Shown: positions 8,374-16,234 of the stretch, one piece after another
Layout: each line of letters begins with the position of its first letter
How positions within the stretch are numbered: the stretch's first letter is position 1
Assembly: GCA_011525915.1 (NCBI GenBank)
Contig: WYBM01000101.1
Coordinates: 1 to 37,668 of the forward strand
From: Ardenticatenaceae bacterium
GTDB taxonomy: Bacteria; Chloroflexota; Anaerolineae; Promineifilales; Promineifilaceae
Direction: 5' to 3'
DNA length: 37,668 nt
Translations under genes and position numbers: made by a program
The notes under the pieces: model-generated
What the model was told of the DNA's origin: nothing
Database searches by the model: none
Seen by the model: the letters and a program-made list of their open reading frames with translations, nothing else

Positions 8374-8940
8374 ATGGAAACGATGACAAAGAGACAGACA
8401 AAGACGTTGTTATCGGCCGCCGATCTTTACCAAATGCCCGATCATGGTGGCAGAGCCGAGCTGGTAAAAGGAGAATTGGAGCCAATGTCGCCTGCAGGGA
8501 CCCAGCATGGGAAAATAGCTCTAAGATTAGGAGCGATACTATGGAACTACGTGGAAGAGAAGAACCTGGGTGTTGTCTATGCGGCCGAGACCGGCTTTAC
8601 TATTGAAGAAGACCCAGATACGGTGCGGGCGCCAGACGTGGCCTTTGTGGCTCGCGAGCGCATTCCCCCAGAGGGCGAACCCCCCGGTTTTTGGGCTATT
8701 GCCCCAGACCTGGTTGCAGAAGTGTTATCACCCTTTGACCAGGCCAGTGCCGTACAAAAAAAAGTGACCGAATATTTACAGGCGGGGGTCCGTTTGGTCT
8801 GGTTAGTAGATCCGGAAACGTGCACAGTGACTGTTTACAACTCTTTGCAAGATGGGCGCATTCTACTGGCAGAAGATACGTTGGCAGGTGGCGATGTACT
8901 GCCGGGGTTTTCTCTGGCGCTGGTCAGGCTTTTTGGTTAG
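8374..8940 (+). CDS. Uma2-family (DUF820) putative endonuclease
   Basis: About 188 residues. I chose ATG 8374 over the in-frame GTG at 8368 because AGGAG at 8360-8364 then lies nine bases upstream. The protein has the Uma2 (PF05685) layout: a start like LSAADLYQMPDHGGRAELVKG, then RAPDVAFV, APDLVAEVLSP and the closing KVTEYLQAGVRLVWLVDP. These supply the acidic and lysine residues of a PD-(D/E)XK-type fold. Members are abundant in Chloroflexota and cyanobacteria as stand-alone genes. Nuclease activity is predicted from fold and the natural target is unknown. Length is normal for the family. A possible -10 box (TATACT, 8348-8353) lies just upstream, so it probably has its own promoter. There is no toxin-antitoxin partner next to it. 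Confidence 0.85.
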   Translation: METMTKRQTKTLLSAADLYQMPDHGGRAELVKGELEPMSPAGTQHGKIALRLGAILWNYVEEKNLGVVYAAETGFTIEEDPDTVRAPDVAFVARERIPPEGEPPGFWAIAPDLVAEVLSPFDQASAVQKKVTEYLQAGVRLVWLVDPETCTVTVYNSLQDGRILLAEDTLAGGDVLPGFSLALVRLFG

Positions 8941-8944
8941 GCGT

Positions 8945-8979
8945 AAAATAAAAGGGCGCCCCACATCCAGGGACGCCCT
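8945..8979 (-). terminator. Intrinsic terminator for the minus-strand EF-G-like gene
   Basis: Read on the minus strand, AGGGCG pairs with CGCCCT and an inner GGG with CCC across one mismatch (8979-8953). TTTTATTTT follows (8953-8945). It lies between the convergent Uma2 and EF-G-like genes and serves the latter best, because the T-run is only on that side. Confidence 0.85.
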
Positions 8980-9011
8980 GTCTCTATAATGTTTACTGAC
9001 AGTTATGCCGG

Positions 9012-11078
9012 TTACTCTTCTTCGCGCCTGCTTTTTGCTTCAGCAATCACTTTGTCTTGCAGATGGTTAGGGACACGGCCGTAGTGCAAAAACTCCATGC
9101 TGTACATTCCCCGGCCCTGGGTCATGGAACGCAGGTCGGCGTTATATCCTTGCATCTCCGCCAGCGGCACTTCAGCGCGGACAATGCTCTTGGTGCCATC
9201 CTGATCCATGCCTAACACCCGGGCGCGGCGGCTGTTCAGGTCACCCATAATGTCACCCATATTATCGGCCGGCACTGTCACTGTGACGGTATAAATAGGT
9301 TCTAGTAGAATGGGCCCGGCTTCCAGCATTGCCTTCTTAAAGCCTTCCCGGCCGGCGGTCTGAAATGCAATTTCTTTGGAGTCTACCGGATGCTCCTTGC
9401 CATCATAGATAATGGCCTTCACACCAACAACGGGGAAACCAGCAATAGGGCCAGACTCCAACGCCTGGCGGCACCCCTTTTCAGTAGCGGCAACAAAAGG
9501 CTGGGAGACCGACCCACCAAAAATTTCAGAAGCAAATTCAAAAGTGGCATCATCATCCAGTGATTCCACACGTAAAAAAACACGGGCATATTGCCCGGCG
9601 CCGCCAGTCTGCTTCTTATGGGTGTATTCTGCCTGTGCTGTGCGGGTAATTGTTTCCCGGTAAGGGATCGTAGGAATGGTTGTGGTCATGTTGACGCCAA
9701 ATTTAGAGTGCGCCTTTTTGACGGCGATGTCCAGATGGGTAGTGCCCATACCGGCCAGGATCGTTTCACGGGTGGCCGGTTCGGTATACCAGTGCAGGGT
9801 GGGGTCTTCGGCTGTCAGACGGTTGAGGGATTGGCTTAACTTGGCGACGTCTGATTGTGAAACCGGATGGATGGCTACCTGGGCAATGGGGTGTGGCTGG
9901 CTAAGCGGCGCAAGCTTGAGCTTGTTTCCACGATCACACAAGGTATCGTTGGTACCCGAATCGCCCAATTTGACCACAGCGCCAATGTCCCCGGCGTGAA
10001 GTTTGGGCACAGTGACCTGCTCTTTGCCACGTAAGATCTGCAAGGCGCCCACACGAACTTCGCTGTCAGCCGTAGCATCCCATACACGACTATCTGATTC
10101 CAAAAGGCCGCCATAGACACGTAGATAGCTCATTTTGCCGTAGGGGTCTTCGCGTGTTTTAAAGATGAAGGCGGCCAGGGGGGAAGTGTCATCTACCGGG
10201 TATTCCACCTGTGCGCCATCAGCGGCTACGGCCGTGAACGGCCCAACGGCATTTGGTGCTGGCAGCAGGCGCAACATGGCGCTCAGCAGGGGCACGACGG
10301 CAATACCTGCCTGCGGTGCACTGTAGATAACGGGGATGCACAACCCTTGCTGCATCGCCAGTTTTAATCCACGTACAACTTCCTCGTCAGAAAGCATTTC
10401 ATCCTCGAAATACTTTTCCATCAAGGCATCGTCGCCTTCGGCTGCCGCTTCAATGACGGCCATACGCGCTTCTGCGGCAGCGTCAGCCAGGTCTGTGGGA
10501 ATGGGGCCACGCTCATCCTTGTCACCCAGGCGGGCTTCCATAGAAAGCAAATCTACCACCCCCTGAAAATGGGGGCCTTCCCCAATGGGCAGTTGCAAGG
10601 GTACAAAATTGCCTTTCAGGTTTTCATGCACGCTGTTCAAGGCTCGCTGGGCACGTACATTATCACGGTCCATCTTATTGATGACCACAATGCGCGGCAG
10701 ATTGCGTTCCACAGCCGCCTGCCAGACGATCTCTGTACCGACTTCAACGCCGGCGACCGCTTCTACAAATACGACCACCCCTTCAACCACACGCAGGGCG
10801 GCATTAACTTCACCGATAAAGTCAGCGTAACCGGGCGTGTCCAGGATGTTAATTTTATGCTCACGCCATTCAATGGGAGCAATAGCCGTGGCAATGGAGC
10901 TGTTGCGCACCATTTCTTCTTCTTCAAAGTCCATGGCCGCCGTGCCGTTTTGCACGCTGCCCATGCGGGTGGTGACACCCGTGTGAAACAAGGCGCGCTC
11001 CACCAGGGTGGTTTTACCCGCGCCATTATGAGAAACGAGAGCCACGTTGCGAATCTGACCTGTTTTATACTCTTTCAT
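9012..11078 (-). CDS. Elongation factor G-like translational GTPase (EF-G2 type)
   Basis: 688 residues with full EF-G architecture. The GTPase domain has the P-loop SHNGAGKTT (16-24), DTPG (80-83) and NKMD (134-137). Then come domain II (about 300-380), domain III, domain IV (with the GGAGQYARV stretch near 500) and domain V. Switch I reads SSIATAIAP, in place of the GITI-x-SAAT type of canonical EF-G, and the P-loop has Ser and Asn at positions conserved as Gly and Asp in true FusA. These traits place it with the EF-G2/EF-G-like paralogues found beside a canonical fusA in actinobacteria, Thermus and Chloroflexota. Their cellular role is not settled. The ribosomal-protein operon that usually surrounds fusA is absent. 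It probably acts on the ribosome in the cytoplasm. Transcribed alone, with a terminator at 8945-8979. Confidence 0.88.
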   Translation of the reverse strand: MKEYKTGQIRNVALVSHNGAGKTTLVERALFHTGVTTRMGSVQNGTAAMDFEEEEMVRNSSIATAIAPIEWREHKINILDTPGYADFIGEVNAALRVVEGVVVFVEAVAGVEVGTEIVWQAAVERNLPRIVVINKMDRDNVRAQRALNSVHENLKGNFVPLQLPIGEGPHFQGVVDLLSMEARLGDKDERGPIPTDLADAAAEARMAVIEAAAEGDDALMEKYFEDEMLSDEEVVRGLKLAMQQGLCIPVIYSAPQAGIAVVPLLSAMLRLLPAPNAVGPFTAVAADGAQVEYPVDDTSPLAAFIFKTREDPYGKMSYLRVYGGLLESDSRVWDATADSEVRVGALQILRGKEQVTVPKLHAGDIGAVVKLGDSGTNDTLCDRGNKLKLAPLSQPHPIAQVAIHPVSQSDVAKLSQSLNRLTAEDPTLHWYTEPATRETILAGMGTTHLDIAVKKAHSKFGVNMTTTIPTIPYRETITRTAQAEYTHKKQTGGAGQYARVFLRVESLDDDATFEFASEIFGGSVSQPFVAATEKGCRQALESGPIAGFPVVGVKAIIYDGKEHPVDSKEIAFQTAGREGFKKAMLEAGPILLEPIYTVTVTVPADNMGDIMGDLNSRRARVLGMDQDGTKSIVRAEVPLAEMQGYNADLRSMTQGRGMYSMEFLHYGRVPNHLQDKVIAEAKSRREEE

Positions 11079-11182
11079 GCGCTAAGAACCTCTTCAATTT
11101 GGTTTGTATGGTGTTGTAGGGTAGGCGGTTTTTCTCCGTCGGCTGGCGGATTGTAGACCAAAGGACGGTGTGGCGCAAACTG

Positions 11183-11608
11183 TCAGTTGGCGTTTTTGGC
11201 CAGTGTTTTTATGTGAGCCAACATGGCGGTGATCCCATTCAATCGCTGCCCGGAGAGCACTTGCTGCAAGCCCATTTCCAGGTGAAAAAGTTCAGGCACG
11301 GCCGTGACCTCTTCTGGTGTGCACCCATCCAACCCTTCTTTAAGGATGGCCGCGTAACCGCGCACGGTAGGCGCTTCGGGCGGAATGTCGAAGTGAAAGA
11401 TAACACGGCCGTTATTTTTTTCTGGGTAGATAAACACAGGCGTCATGCACTCATGAACCTGGTCCATGTCGTTTTGTCTGCCTTGCAGCCACTCTGGTAA
11501 AGACGGCAAGCTTTCGGCAAATTGCAGCAAGTATTCCAGCTTTTCCTGACCCTGACAAACGTTAAAATCTTCTACAATTTCGGCTAAACGAGGTGGGAGC
11601 TCATTCAT
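11183..11608 (-). CDS. sufE: SufE-family cysteine desulfuration protein
   Basis: 141 residues, the usual SufE length. SufE accepts persulfide sulfur from the cysteine desulfurase SufS and passes it to the SufBCD scaffold for iron-sulfur cluster assembly. The family signature is complete: an N-terminal LPPRLAEIVEDF helix, the acceptor cysteine in VHECMTPVF (C54), and EAPTVRGYAAIL in the second half. No sufS or sufBCD is adjacent, so it stands alone here, as happens in many genomes. The gap to the EF-G-like gene is 104 bases with no terminator, so readthrough between the two is possible. Two ACGGCCGT octamers lie in the gene (11298, 11405). Confidence 0.92.
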   Translation of the reverse strand: MNELPPRLAEIVEDFNVCQGQEKLEYLLQFAESLPSLPEWLQGRQNDMDQVHECMTPVFIYPEKNNGRVIFHFDIPPEAPTVRGYAAILKEGLDGCTPEEVTAVPELFHLEMGLQQVLSGQRLNGITAMLAHIKTLAKNAN

Positions 11609-11778
11609 AAGATACCCTCTAGGTTTTTGCTAATCCTACCATAGGTGGGGCTGGTACCCAAAAATTACTTGGGTCCGCGCTTGCAGCGTAGCGTGCGTGG
11701 GAAAAACGTGTGGGAATGGGGTTGCGGCCGTCAGGCAGTGGGCGCCTGGCTTGTTTATGCTGTTCTTATGGTGCCCGG

Positions 11779-11832
11779 GGTAATCGGCAATAATGTTTCA
11801 AACAAAGAATGGGCGAAACATTGCCGATCACC
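11779..11832. repeat. Long inverted repeat before the macroglobulin-like gene
   Basis: The left arm (11779-11799) is GGTAATCGGCAAT, a three-base bulge, then GTTTC. The right arm (11815-11832) is GAAAC followed by ATTGCCGATCACC. Together they pair over 18 positions with one mismatch and a 15-base loop. It ends 15 bases before the ribosome binding site (11848-11854) of the next gene. The left-arm core also occurs at 31636-31652. Upstream, 11609-11778 holds only a small stem (ACCCAA/TTGGGT, about 11656-11674). Confidence 0.7.
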
Positions 11833-11860
11833 TAACAATTAGCACATCAGGAGACAACCC

Positions 11861-14800
11861 GTGAAGCGACAACTCCCATATCTTATGCTGGTAGCCTTAA
11901 GCATACTCATTGGCCTGGCGGCCTGTGTACCTACCTCGATGCCGTCCCTGGATGTGCCCACGGTGCTGCCTACCCGCATGCAAGTCACAGCCACCGCCGA
12001 GCAGATGCCGCCGGCCAGCACAGATGTGCCCGCCACCCCCACGACCATGCCGCCTACGACAACACCCCCCCCACCCCTGCCTACAACCGGCTCTGTAGAC
12101 GTTACCCGTGCAGCGGTCACACCTACATCCAGCCCCCCCAGCCCTGTACCCACAGTTGCCCCTATTACCATCTTGGAAGTGCTTCCTAAAGCCGGCAGTG
12201 AGTGGTCGCCCATAACAACCGTGAGTGTGCGTTTTAGTGGGCTCATGGACCAGGAAAAAACCCGCGCTGCCTTTAGCATCGAGCCGCATGTGCCCGGTAA
12301 CCTGGAATGGCATGAGAACAACGTGTTAGAACTGCATTCCATTACCGATCGGCTGCTGCCGCATACCACCTATACGGTGACGCTGGATACCACGGCCGTG
12401 GATGCCAATGGCCAGCCCATCCTCACAGAGCCGTATACCTGGACGTTCACCACCGTCCACATGCAAACCTTAAGCGAGTTTGGCAGTGGGCCGCGGGTGC
12501 AGGTGTTAAGCCGGGACGGCCGTCAGGCCGTGCAATTTGCCGCCCGTCAAGACAGCCCCGAAGCCGTCACCTTTGACCTGGCCCGCGTTTCTCTGGATGC
12601 CTGGCTCCATGACAATGCCTGGGAAGGCGGCGAGCCGGTGCAAAGTTGGCATCAGACGCTGATCAGGCCCGATTGGTATTCGATACCCCAAGAAACGATG
12701 CTGCCCGGTCTGCCGTCAGGAATGTATCGTTTAGATATGAAAGTGGGTCGTTACATTGAGGATCGGCTCCTGCTGATTATCAGTGATTTACTGCTGACGG
12801 TGAAAGAAGATGCCGGCCACCTTCTGGTCTGGGTGCAAACGGCCGACGGCCGCACCTTAGCCGACGCCGACGTTACCGTCTACCAGGCGGGTACCCCTGT
12901 GGCTAACGGCCGTACCGCCGCTGATGGTACGACGCTCATCCCCTTTACGGCGGCCGCAGATGACGCGGCCATTATCGTGGTGGCCAGGCACGGTGAGGAG
13001 ATAGTTGCCGTGCAGTTGAACAGGTCGTTTGGTGCCTCAAGCCGGGCACGTTCTTCCGACCGTTACCAGATAGGTACATACACAGACCGCCCCGTTTATT
13101 ACCCTGGTGATGATGTGTTCTTTCGCACCATTATTCGCTGGCGTGAAGACGCCGACCCACAAATGATTCCGGTAGGTACGGCCGTGGTCGTTTCTCTGGA
13201 ACAGCTTGACACGGCCAAATCGCGGTGGCAGCCTGTAGAAAGCCAGACGCTGTTAAGCTCTCATTTTGGGTCGGTTCACGGCCGTTTTCAACTACCCCAG
13301 GAACCGGGCGACTACCGCCTGAACAGCGCCGTTGAGGGGCACACACACACCACAGCCTTTACCGTCCAGCCCCGAAGCGAAACGCCCTTTTCTGTGACGG
13401 TGACCACCGATGCCCCCATTTACGCCGCCGGTGAGCAGATGACGGTGACCATTGAGAGCCACGACGCTAATGGCCAGCCAGTGGCTAACGCTATTGTGAC
13501 CATCACCTTGCTGGAATCTGGCAATACGGGTGGCTGCTTTGGCGCGCCCACAACACAGGACAGTTGGTTAGACAGCCACCGAGACACCTTTTACAGCCGG
13601 ACGGACGCCAAAGGCCGGGCCATCGTCACTTTGCCGGCAGAGATCGGCTATTTTACACACACAGACGGCCGTAACCCGCAGGTGTATCATGGCATGTGGG
13701 CGATTACCGCCGCCGTTCAGCAGGGCGAGCAGACGGCGCATGGTTTTGCTGTTGCCGAGGTGGCTAACGTGGCCAACGTTGTTACGCTGCAGGTGAATGG
13801 CTATTTGCAAGCGCCGGGTACCGCCTTTCCGGCGACGGCCGTGCTGACGACTCTAAAAGGGGAACCTGTCGCTAACCGCACCTTACACCTGGCGGCGTTG
13901 GCCTATGACGAAGCTGATAACGATTATACGGCCACACACCAGACCACGACATTGCGTACGGGCGTTGACGGCCGGGCCGTTACCAACCTGACCATTGCCC
14001 GCCCTGGTCACTATCGCCTGCGCCTCTGGGGGACGGATGCCGTCGGCCATGTTATTGAAGCTACAACCCATGTCACTGTTTATGATGCCGCTTACAAGGG
14101 CCGTTATGGTGCCAACACGTTCACCCTGGCTGCCGACCAGGATAAGCATTACCCTGGCCAGACGGCGCGCCTCATTGTCAGGTCTGGCTTTAGCGGCCCG
14201 GCGCTGCTGACCATTGCCCGCGGTGCGTTGTACCGCTACGAAGTGGTACAGCTCACTGCGCCGCTGACCTTGCTTGATCTGCCACTGACGGAGCAGGACA
14301 CACCCAACGTGCATGTGACGCTTAATGCCTGGCAGCCGCAGACGGCCGTGTTTGTGAGCGCGCCCCATGATGACGTTACCTGGAACAGCCTGCCAGATTA
14401 CACCCTGCAAACGGCTTCTGTGGATCTTGTTGTCACCAACCCGGCCCATGTTACACATGTGGCCATAGACACAGATAAAGTGGCCTATGCCCCTGGCGAG
14501 ACGGCCGAAATCACGGTGCGTGTCACCAACGGCCAGGGTGAAGGCATGTCAGCAGAGGTAGCACTGGCACTGGTGGACGCCACCATTTATGGGCACCATT
14601 CGCCCCACACTGGCAGCCTGGCGGCTATCTTTCACAACCGTCAGGACAATCTGGTGCAGACGTACCATGCCATGCGCCCCATGCGCTACCTGTATGGCGA
14701 GGGGGGTGGTTGTGGATGTGGTGGTGGATGGGGGGGCCCGGTCCAACCAATGGCTGACTTTAACAACAGTGTGATCTGGAACCCAACCATTGTCACCGAC

Positions 14801-14926
14801 TATAACGGCGAGGCCAAACTTACCATGTCCTTGCCTGCGGCTCCCGGCCAATGGCGGCTTTCCGCTTACGCGGTGACGGCCGATACCCAGGTAGGTGAGA
14901 CGGCCGTCGTTCTCAGCGCTCAGTAA
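11861..14926 (+). CDS. Macroglobulin-like lipoprotein lacking the thioester half
   Basis: 1021 residues from GTG 11861, with CAGGAGA seven bases upstream. A lipoprotein signal ends in L-A-A-C (C22), so it is lipid-anchored outside the membrane. A Pro/Thr-rich spacer (about 25-95) leads to an SbsA-type Ig domain (about 100-200, ending YTWTFTT). Macroglobulin domains follow, with the MG2-like YTDRPVYYPGDDVFF near 405 and a bait-region-like domain near 865-940. The start of the A2M domain (NPTIVTDYNGEAKLTMSLP) is the last recognisable part. Bacterial alpha-2-macroglobulins are about 1500-1900 residues and contain a C-x-E-Q thioester that traps proteases. This protein stops before that region, and nothing resembling it lies downstream. 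A Gly/Cys-rich loop (about 945-961) is unusual. Nine octamers fall in the gene. Probably a protease-binding or structural envelope protein. Confidence 0.8.
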   Translation: MKRQLPYLMLVALSILIGLAACVPTSMPSLDVPTVLPTRMQVTATAEQMPPASTDVPATPTTMPPTTTPPPPLPTTGSVDVTRAAVTPTSSPPSPVPTVAPITILEVLPKAGSEWSPITTVSVRFSGLMDQEKTRAAFSIEPHVPGNLEWHENNVLELHSITDRLLPHTTYTVTLDTTAVDANGQPILTEPYTWTFTTVHMQTLSEFGSGPRVQVLSRDGRQAVQFAARQDSPEAVTFDLARVSLDAWLHDNAWEGGEPVQSWHQTLIRPDWYSIPQETMLPGLPSGMYRLDMKVGRYIEDRLLLIISDLLLTVKEDAGHLLVWVQTADGRTLADADVTVYQAGTPVANGRTAADGTTLIPFTAAADDAAIIVVARHGEEIVAVQLNRSFGASSRARSSDRYQIGTYTDRPVYYPGDDVFFRTIIRWREDADPQMIPVGTAVVVSLEQLDTAKSRWQPVESQTLLSSHFGSVHGRFQLPQEPGDYRLNSAVEGHTHTTAFTVQPRSETPFSVTVTTDAPIYAAGEQMTVTIESHDANGQPVANAIVTITLLESGNTGGCFGAPTTQDSWLDSHRDTFYSRTDAKGRAIVTLPAEIGYFTHTDGRNPQVYHGMWAITAAVQQGEQTAHGFAVAEVANVANVVTLQVNGYLQAPGTAFPATAVLTTLKGEPVANRTLHLAALAYDEADNDYTATHQTTTLRTGVDGRAVTNLTIARPGHYRLRLWGTDAVGHVIEATTHVTVYDAAYKGRYGANTFTLAADQDKHYPGQTARLIVRSGFSGPALLTIARGALYRYEVVQLTAPLTLLDLPLTEQDTPNVHVTLNAWQPQTAVFVSAPHDDVTWNSLPDYTLQTASVDLVVTNPAHVTHVAIDTDKVAYAPGETAEITVRVTNGQGEGMSAEVALALVDATIYGHHSPHTGSLAAIFHNRQDNLVQTYHAMRPMRYLYGEGGGCGCGGGWGGPVQPMADFNNSVIWNPTIVTDYNGEAKLTMSLPAAPGQWRLSAYAVTADTQVGETAVVLSAQ

Positions 14927-14932
14927 TTGTAA

Positions 14933-14960
14933 GGTCACAGGTCATCGGTCAGTGGTCAAC
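14933..14960 (+). repeat. Four-unit heptamer repeat GGTCANN
   Basis: Four direct units of seven bases each begin with GGTCA (14933, 14940, 14947, 14954). They lie between two convergent genes. They may be a relative of the NNNACTG heptamer arrays at 23001-23085 and 28962-29010, but the core differs. Confidence 0.7.
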
Positions 14961-14979
14961 CATTAACCGGTGGCCGATG
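14943..14979. terminator. Imperfect hairpin between convergent genes
   Basis: CATCGG (14943-14948) pairs with CCGATG (14974-14979), and the pairing continues inward with two G-U pairs and one mismatch. It overlaps the heptamer repeat. There is no T-run. It may act as a bidirectional transcript end between the macroglobulin-like gene and ogt. Confidence 0.4.
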
Positions 14980-14986
14980 TTGGCTG

Positions 14987-15514
14987 TCACAACAGCCAGC
15001 TTCCTTCCAGGCGCAGCAGCCAGGCTTTGGTTTCCAGGCCGCCAGGCGCGCCGTAGCCGTGTAATTTGCCGTCGGTTCCCAAAATTCGGTGGCAGGGGAT
15101 GATGATAGGCATGGGGTTGGTGGCGTTGGCCCGGCCCACAGCCCGTACGGCCGCGGGCCGCCCTATGTGCTGGGCGATCTCTTTGTAGGTGGCCAGACGG
15201 CCGTAAGGCACAGCGTATACTGCCCGCAGCGCCGCCGCCTGGAACGGGGTCAGCACCGACCAGTCAACAGCCAGATCAAAGACGGTGCGCTGCTGGCCTA
15301 AATATTCATGCAGCTGCCGGGCAGCTTCGGCCACCTGCGCCGGATCATAAACCGGGTCACTGCCGGTTAAGGCCCGTACCAGAGCGGCAAAACGCAGGCG
15401 ATCTCCCCACAAATTAACGGCCGTGACGCCGTCAGGCGAGCCGGCCACCCAAATTTCGCCCAGTGGTGTGCCAGCCACTTCACCCATCCATATCGTTTTG
15501 GTTTTTTTGGGCAT
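14987..15514 (-). CDS. ogt: Methylated-DNA-protein-cysteine methyltransferase
   Basis: 175 residues, ATG 15514 behind AAAGGAGG with six bases of spacing. The enzyme repairs O6-alkylguanine in DNA by moving the alkyl group irreversibly to its own cysteine. The active site IIIPCHRIL (C141 in the PCHR motif) is present. The helix-turn-helix stretch TYKEIAQHIGRPAAVRAVGRA, which carries the arginine finger, precedes it. An N-terminal RNase H-like domain (1-85) is intact. The length is typical of Ogt/MGMT. The Ada regulator domain is absent. It is the last gene of a minus-strand run with a TrmH-type methyltransferase 39 bases upstream. Two octamers lie within it (15197, 15417). Confidence 0.93.
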   Translation of the reverse strand: MPKKTKTIWMGEVAGTPLGEIWVAGSPDGVTAVNLWGDRLRFAALVRALTGSDPVYDPAQVAEAARQLHEYLGQQRTVFDLAVDWSVLTPFQAAALRAVYAVPYGRLATYKEIAQHIGRPAAVRAVGRANATNPMPIIIPCHRILGTDGKLHGYGAPGGLETKAWLLRLEGSWLL

Positions 15515-15553
15515 CGCCTGCCTCCTTTAGCGTTTGGCTTTTGCCTTCTGCTG

Positions 15554-16213
15554 CTAACCGCTGATCCCACCAAACTGCAGATGGTAAATGGCAATGCCAA
15601 AAGCAACGGCCACATTAAGTGAATCTTTGACACCGTGCATAGGCAAATACAATACCTGCTCACAGAGGGCCAGGATGGCCGGGTCTACACCTACGTTTTC
15701 ATTCCCTACAATCAGCAGGATGGGGCGGCCGTCATTCACGCTATGGGCGTGAAAGAGTGGCCGGGCTGTGGCACTGTCTTCCAGTGCCCAAAGGTGATAC
15801 CCCTGGTTATGTAGGGCTGCGGCCGTGTCCAGCCCATTCCGGTAGTAATGCCACCCCATCTGGCTGTCGGCGCCCAGCGCTGTTTTTGCCAGCTTGGGGT
15901 GTTCTGGCGTGGCTGTGATGCCGCACAGGTGCAGGTGGCTGACGCCAGCGCCATCGGCGGTGCGGAAGATGGCCCCCACATTATACAGGCTGCGGATGTT
16001 GTCTAACAGGACTTCAACGGGCTGCCGATGGGCGAGCGGGGGCAGGGGTGTGGTTCGTTTGGTATGGGGGACGGCGGCCACGGCCGCGGCCACGGCCGTG
16101 GCCGCGCCGCACTGTGGGCATTGTGTCCCCGTGCTATCCATCGCCGGAAAACGGAACCGACATGCTTCGTGTAGACATTGACGAATCTGATAAGCTGTGC
16201 CACCACGCTCCAT
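15554..16213 (-). CDS. TrmH/SpoU-family RNA methyltransferase with N-terminal zinc ribbon
   Basis: 219 residues. The C-terminal part (about 65-215) is a SpoU methyltransferase with the three family motifs: N-x-G-A-x-FRTADG (about 77-88), IVGNENVGVDP (about 170) and SLNVAVAFGIAIYH near the end. The fold binds S-adenosylmethionine in a trefoil knot and usually methylates a ribose 2'-OH in tRNA or rRNA; the target here is unknown. The first 40 residues carry two cysteine pairs (C13, C18, C32, C35), consistent with a small zinc ribbon, which is an unusual extra. Between the two lies an Ala/Val linker (about 38-48) encoded by a 22-base perfect palindrome around an ACGGCCGT octamer. The gene lies between the ThrE genes and ogt on the same strand with short gaps. 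Confidence 0.87.
   Translation of the reverse strand: MERGGTAYQIRQCLHEACRFRFPAMDSTGTQCPQCGAATAVAAAVAAVPHTKRTTPLPPLAHRQPVEVLLDNIRSLYNVGAIFRTADGAGVSHLHLCGITATPEHPKLAKTALGADSQMGWHYYRNGLDTAAALHNQGYHLWALEDSATARPLFHAHSVNDGRPILLIVGNENVGVDPAILALCEQVLYLPMHGVKDSLNVAVAFGIAIYHLQFGGISG
16085..16106. repeat. 22-bp perfect palindrome centred on ACGGCCGT
   Basis: The octamer at 16092-16099 is extended on both sides by symmetric CGCGGCC and GGCCGCG. It encodes part of the low-complexity linker of the TrmH-type protein. Further GGCC-rich near-copies lie just to the left (about 16071-16084). Confidence 0.9.
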
Positions 16214-16234
16214 ACAGTATGCTCCAATTTACCG

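Noticed and set aside
953..8940. A defence island (SPFH pair, DUF3800 and Uma2)
   Set aside because: Only loosely suggestive families are present. There is no recognised effector, restriction system or toxin-antitoxin pair, and a large secreted protein with its own terminator separates the genes.
10569..11156. A 195-codon plus-strand frame over the start of the EF-G-like gene
   Set aside because: The opposite strand encodes the conserved GTPase motifs. This frame has no recognisable content.
13883..14458. A 191-codon minus-strand frame under the macroglobulin-like gene
   Set aside because: It is antisense to recognisable macroglobulin domains, with no ribosome site and no homologous pattern.
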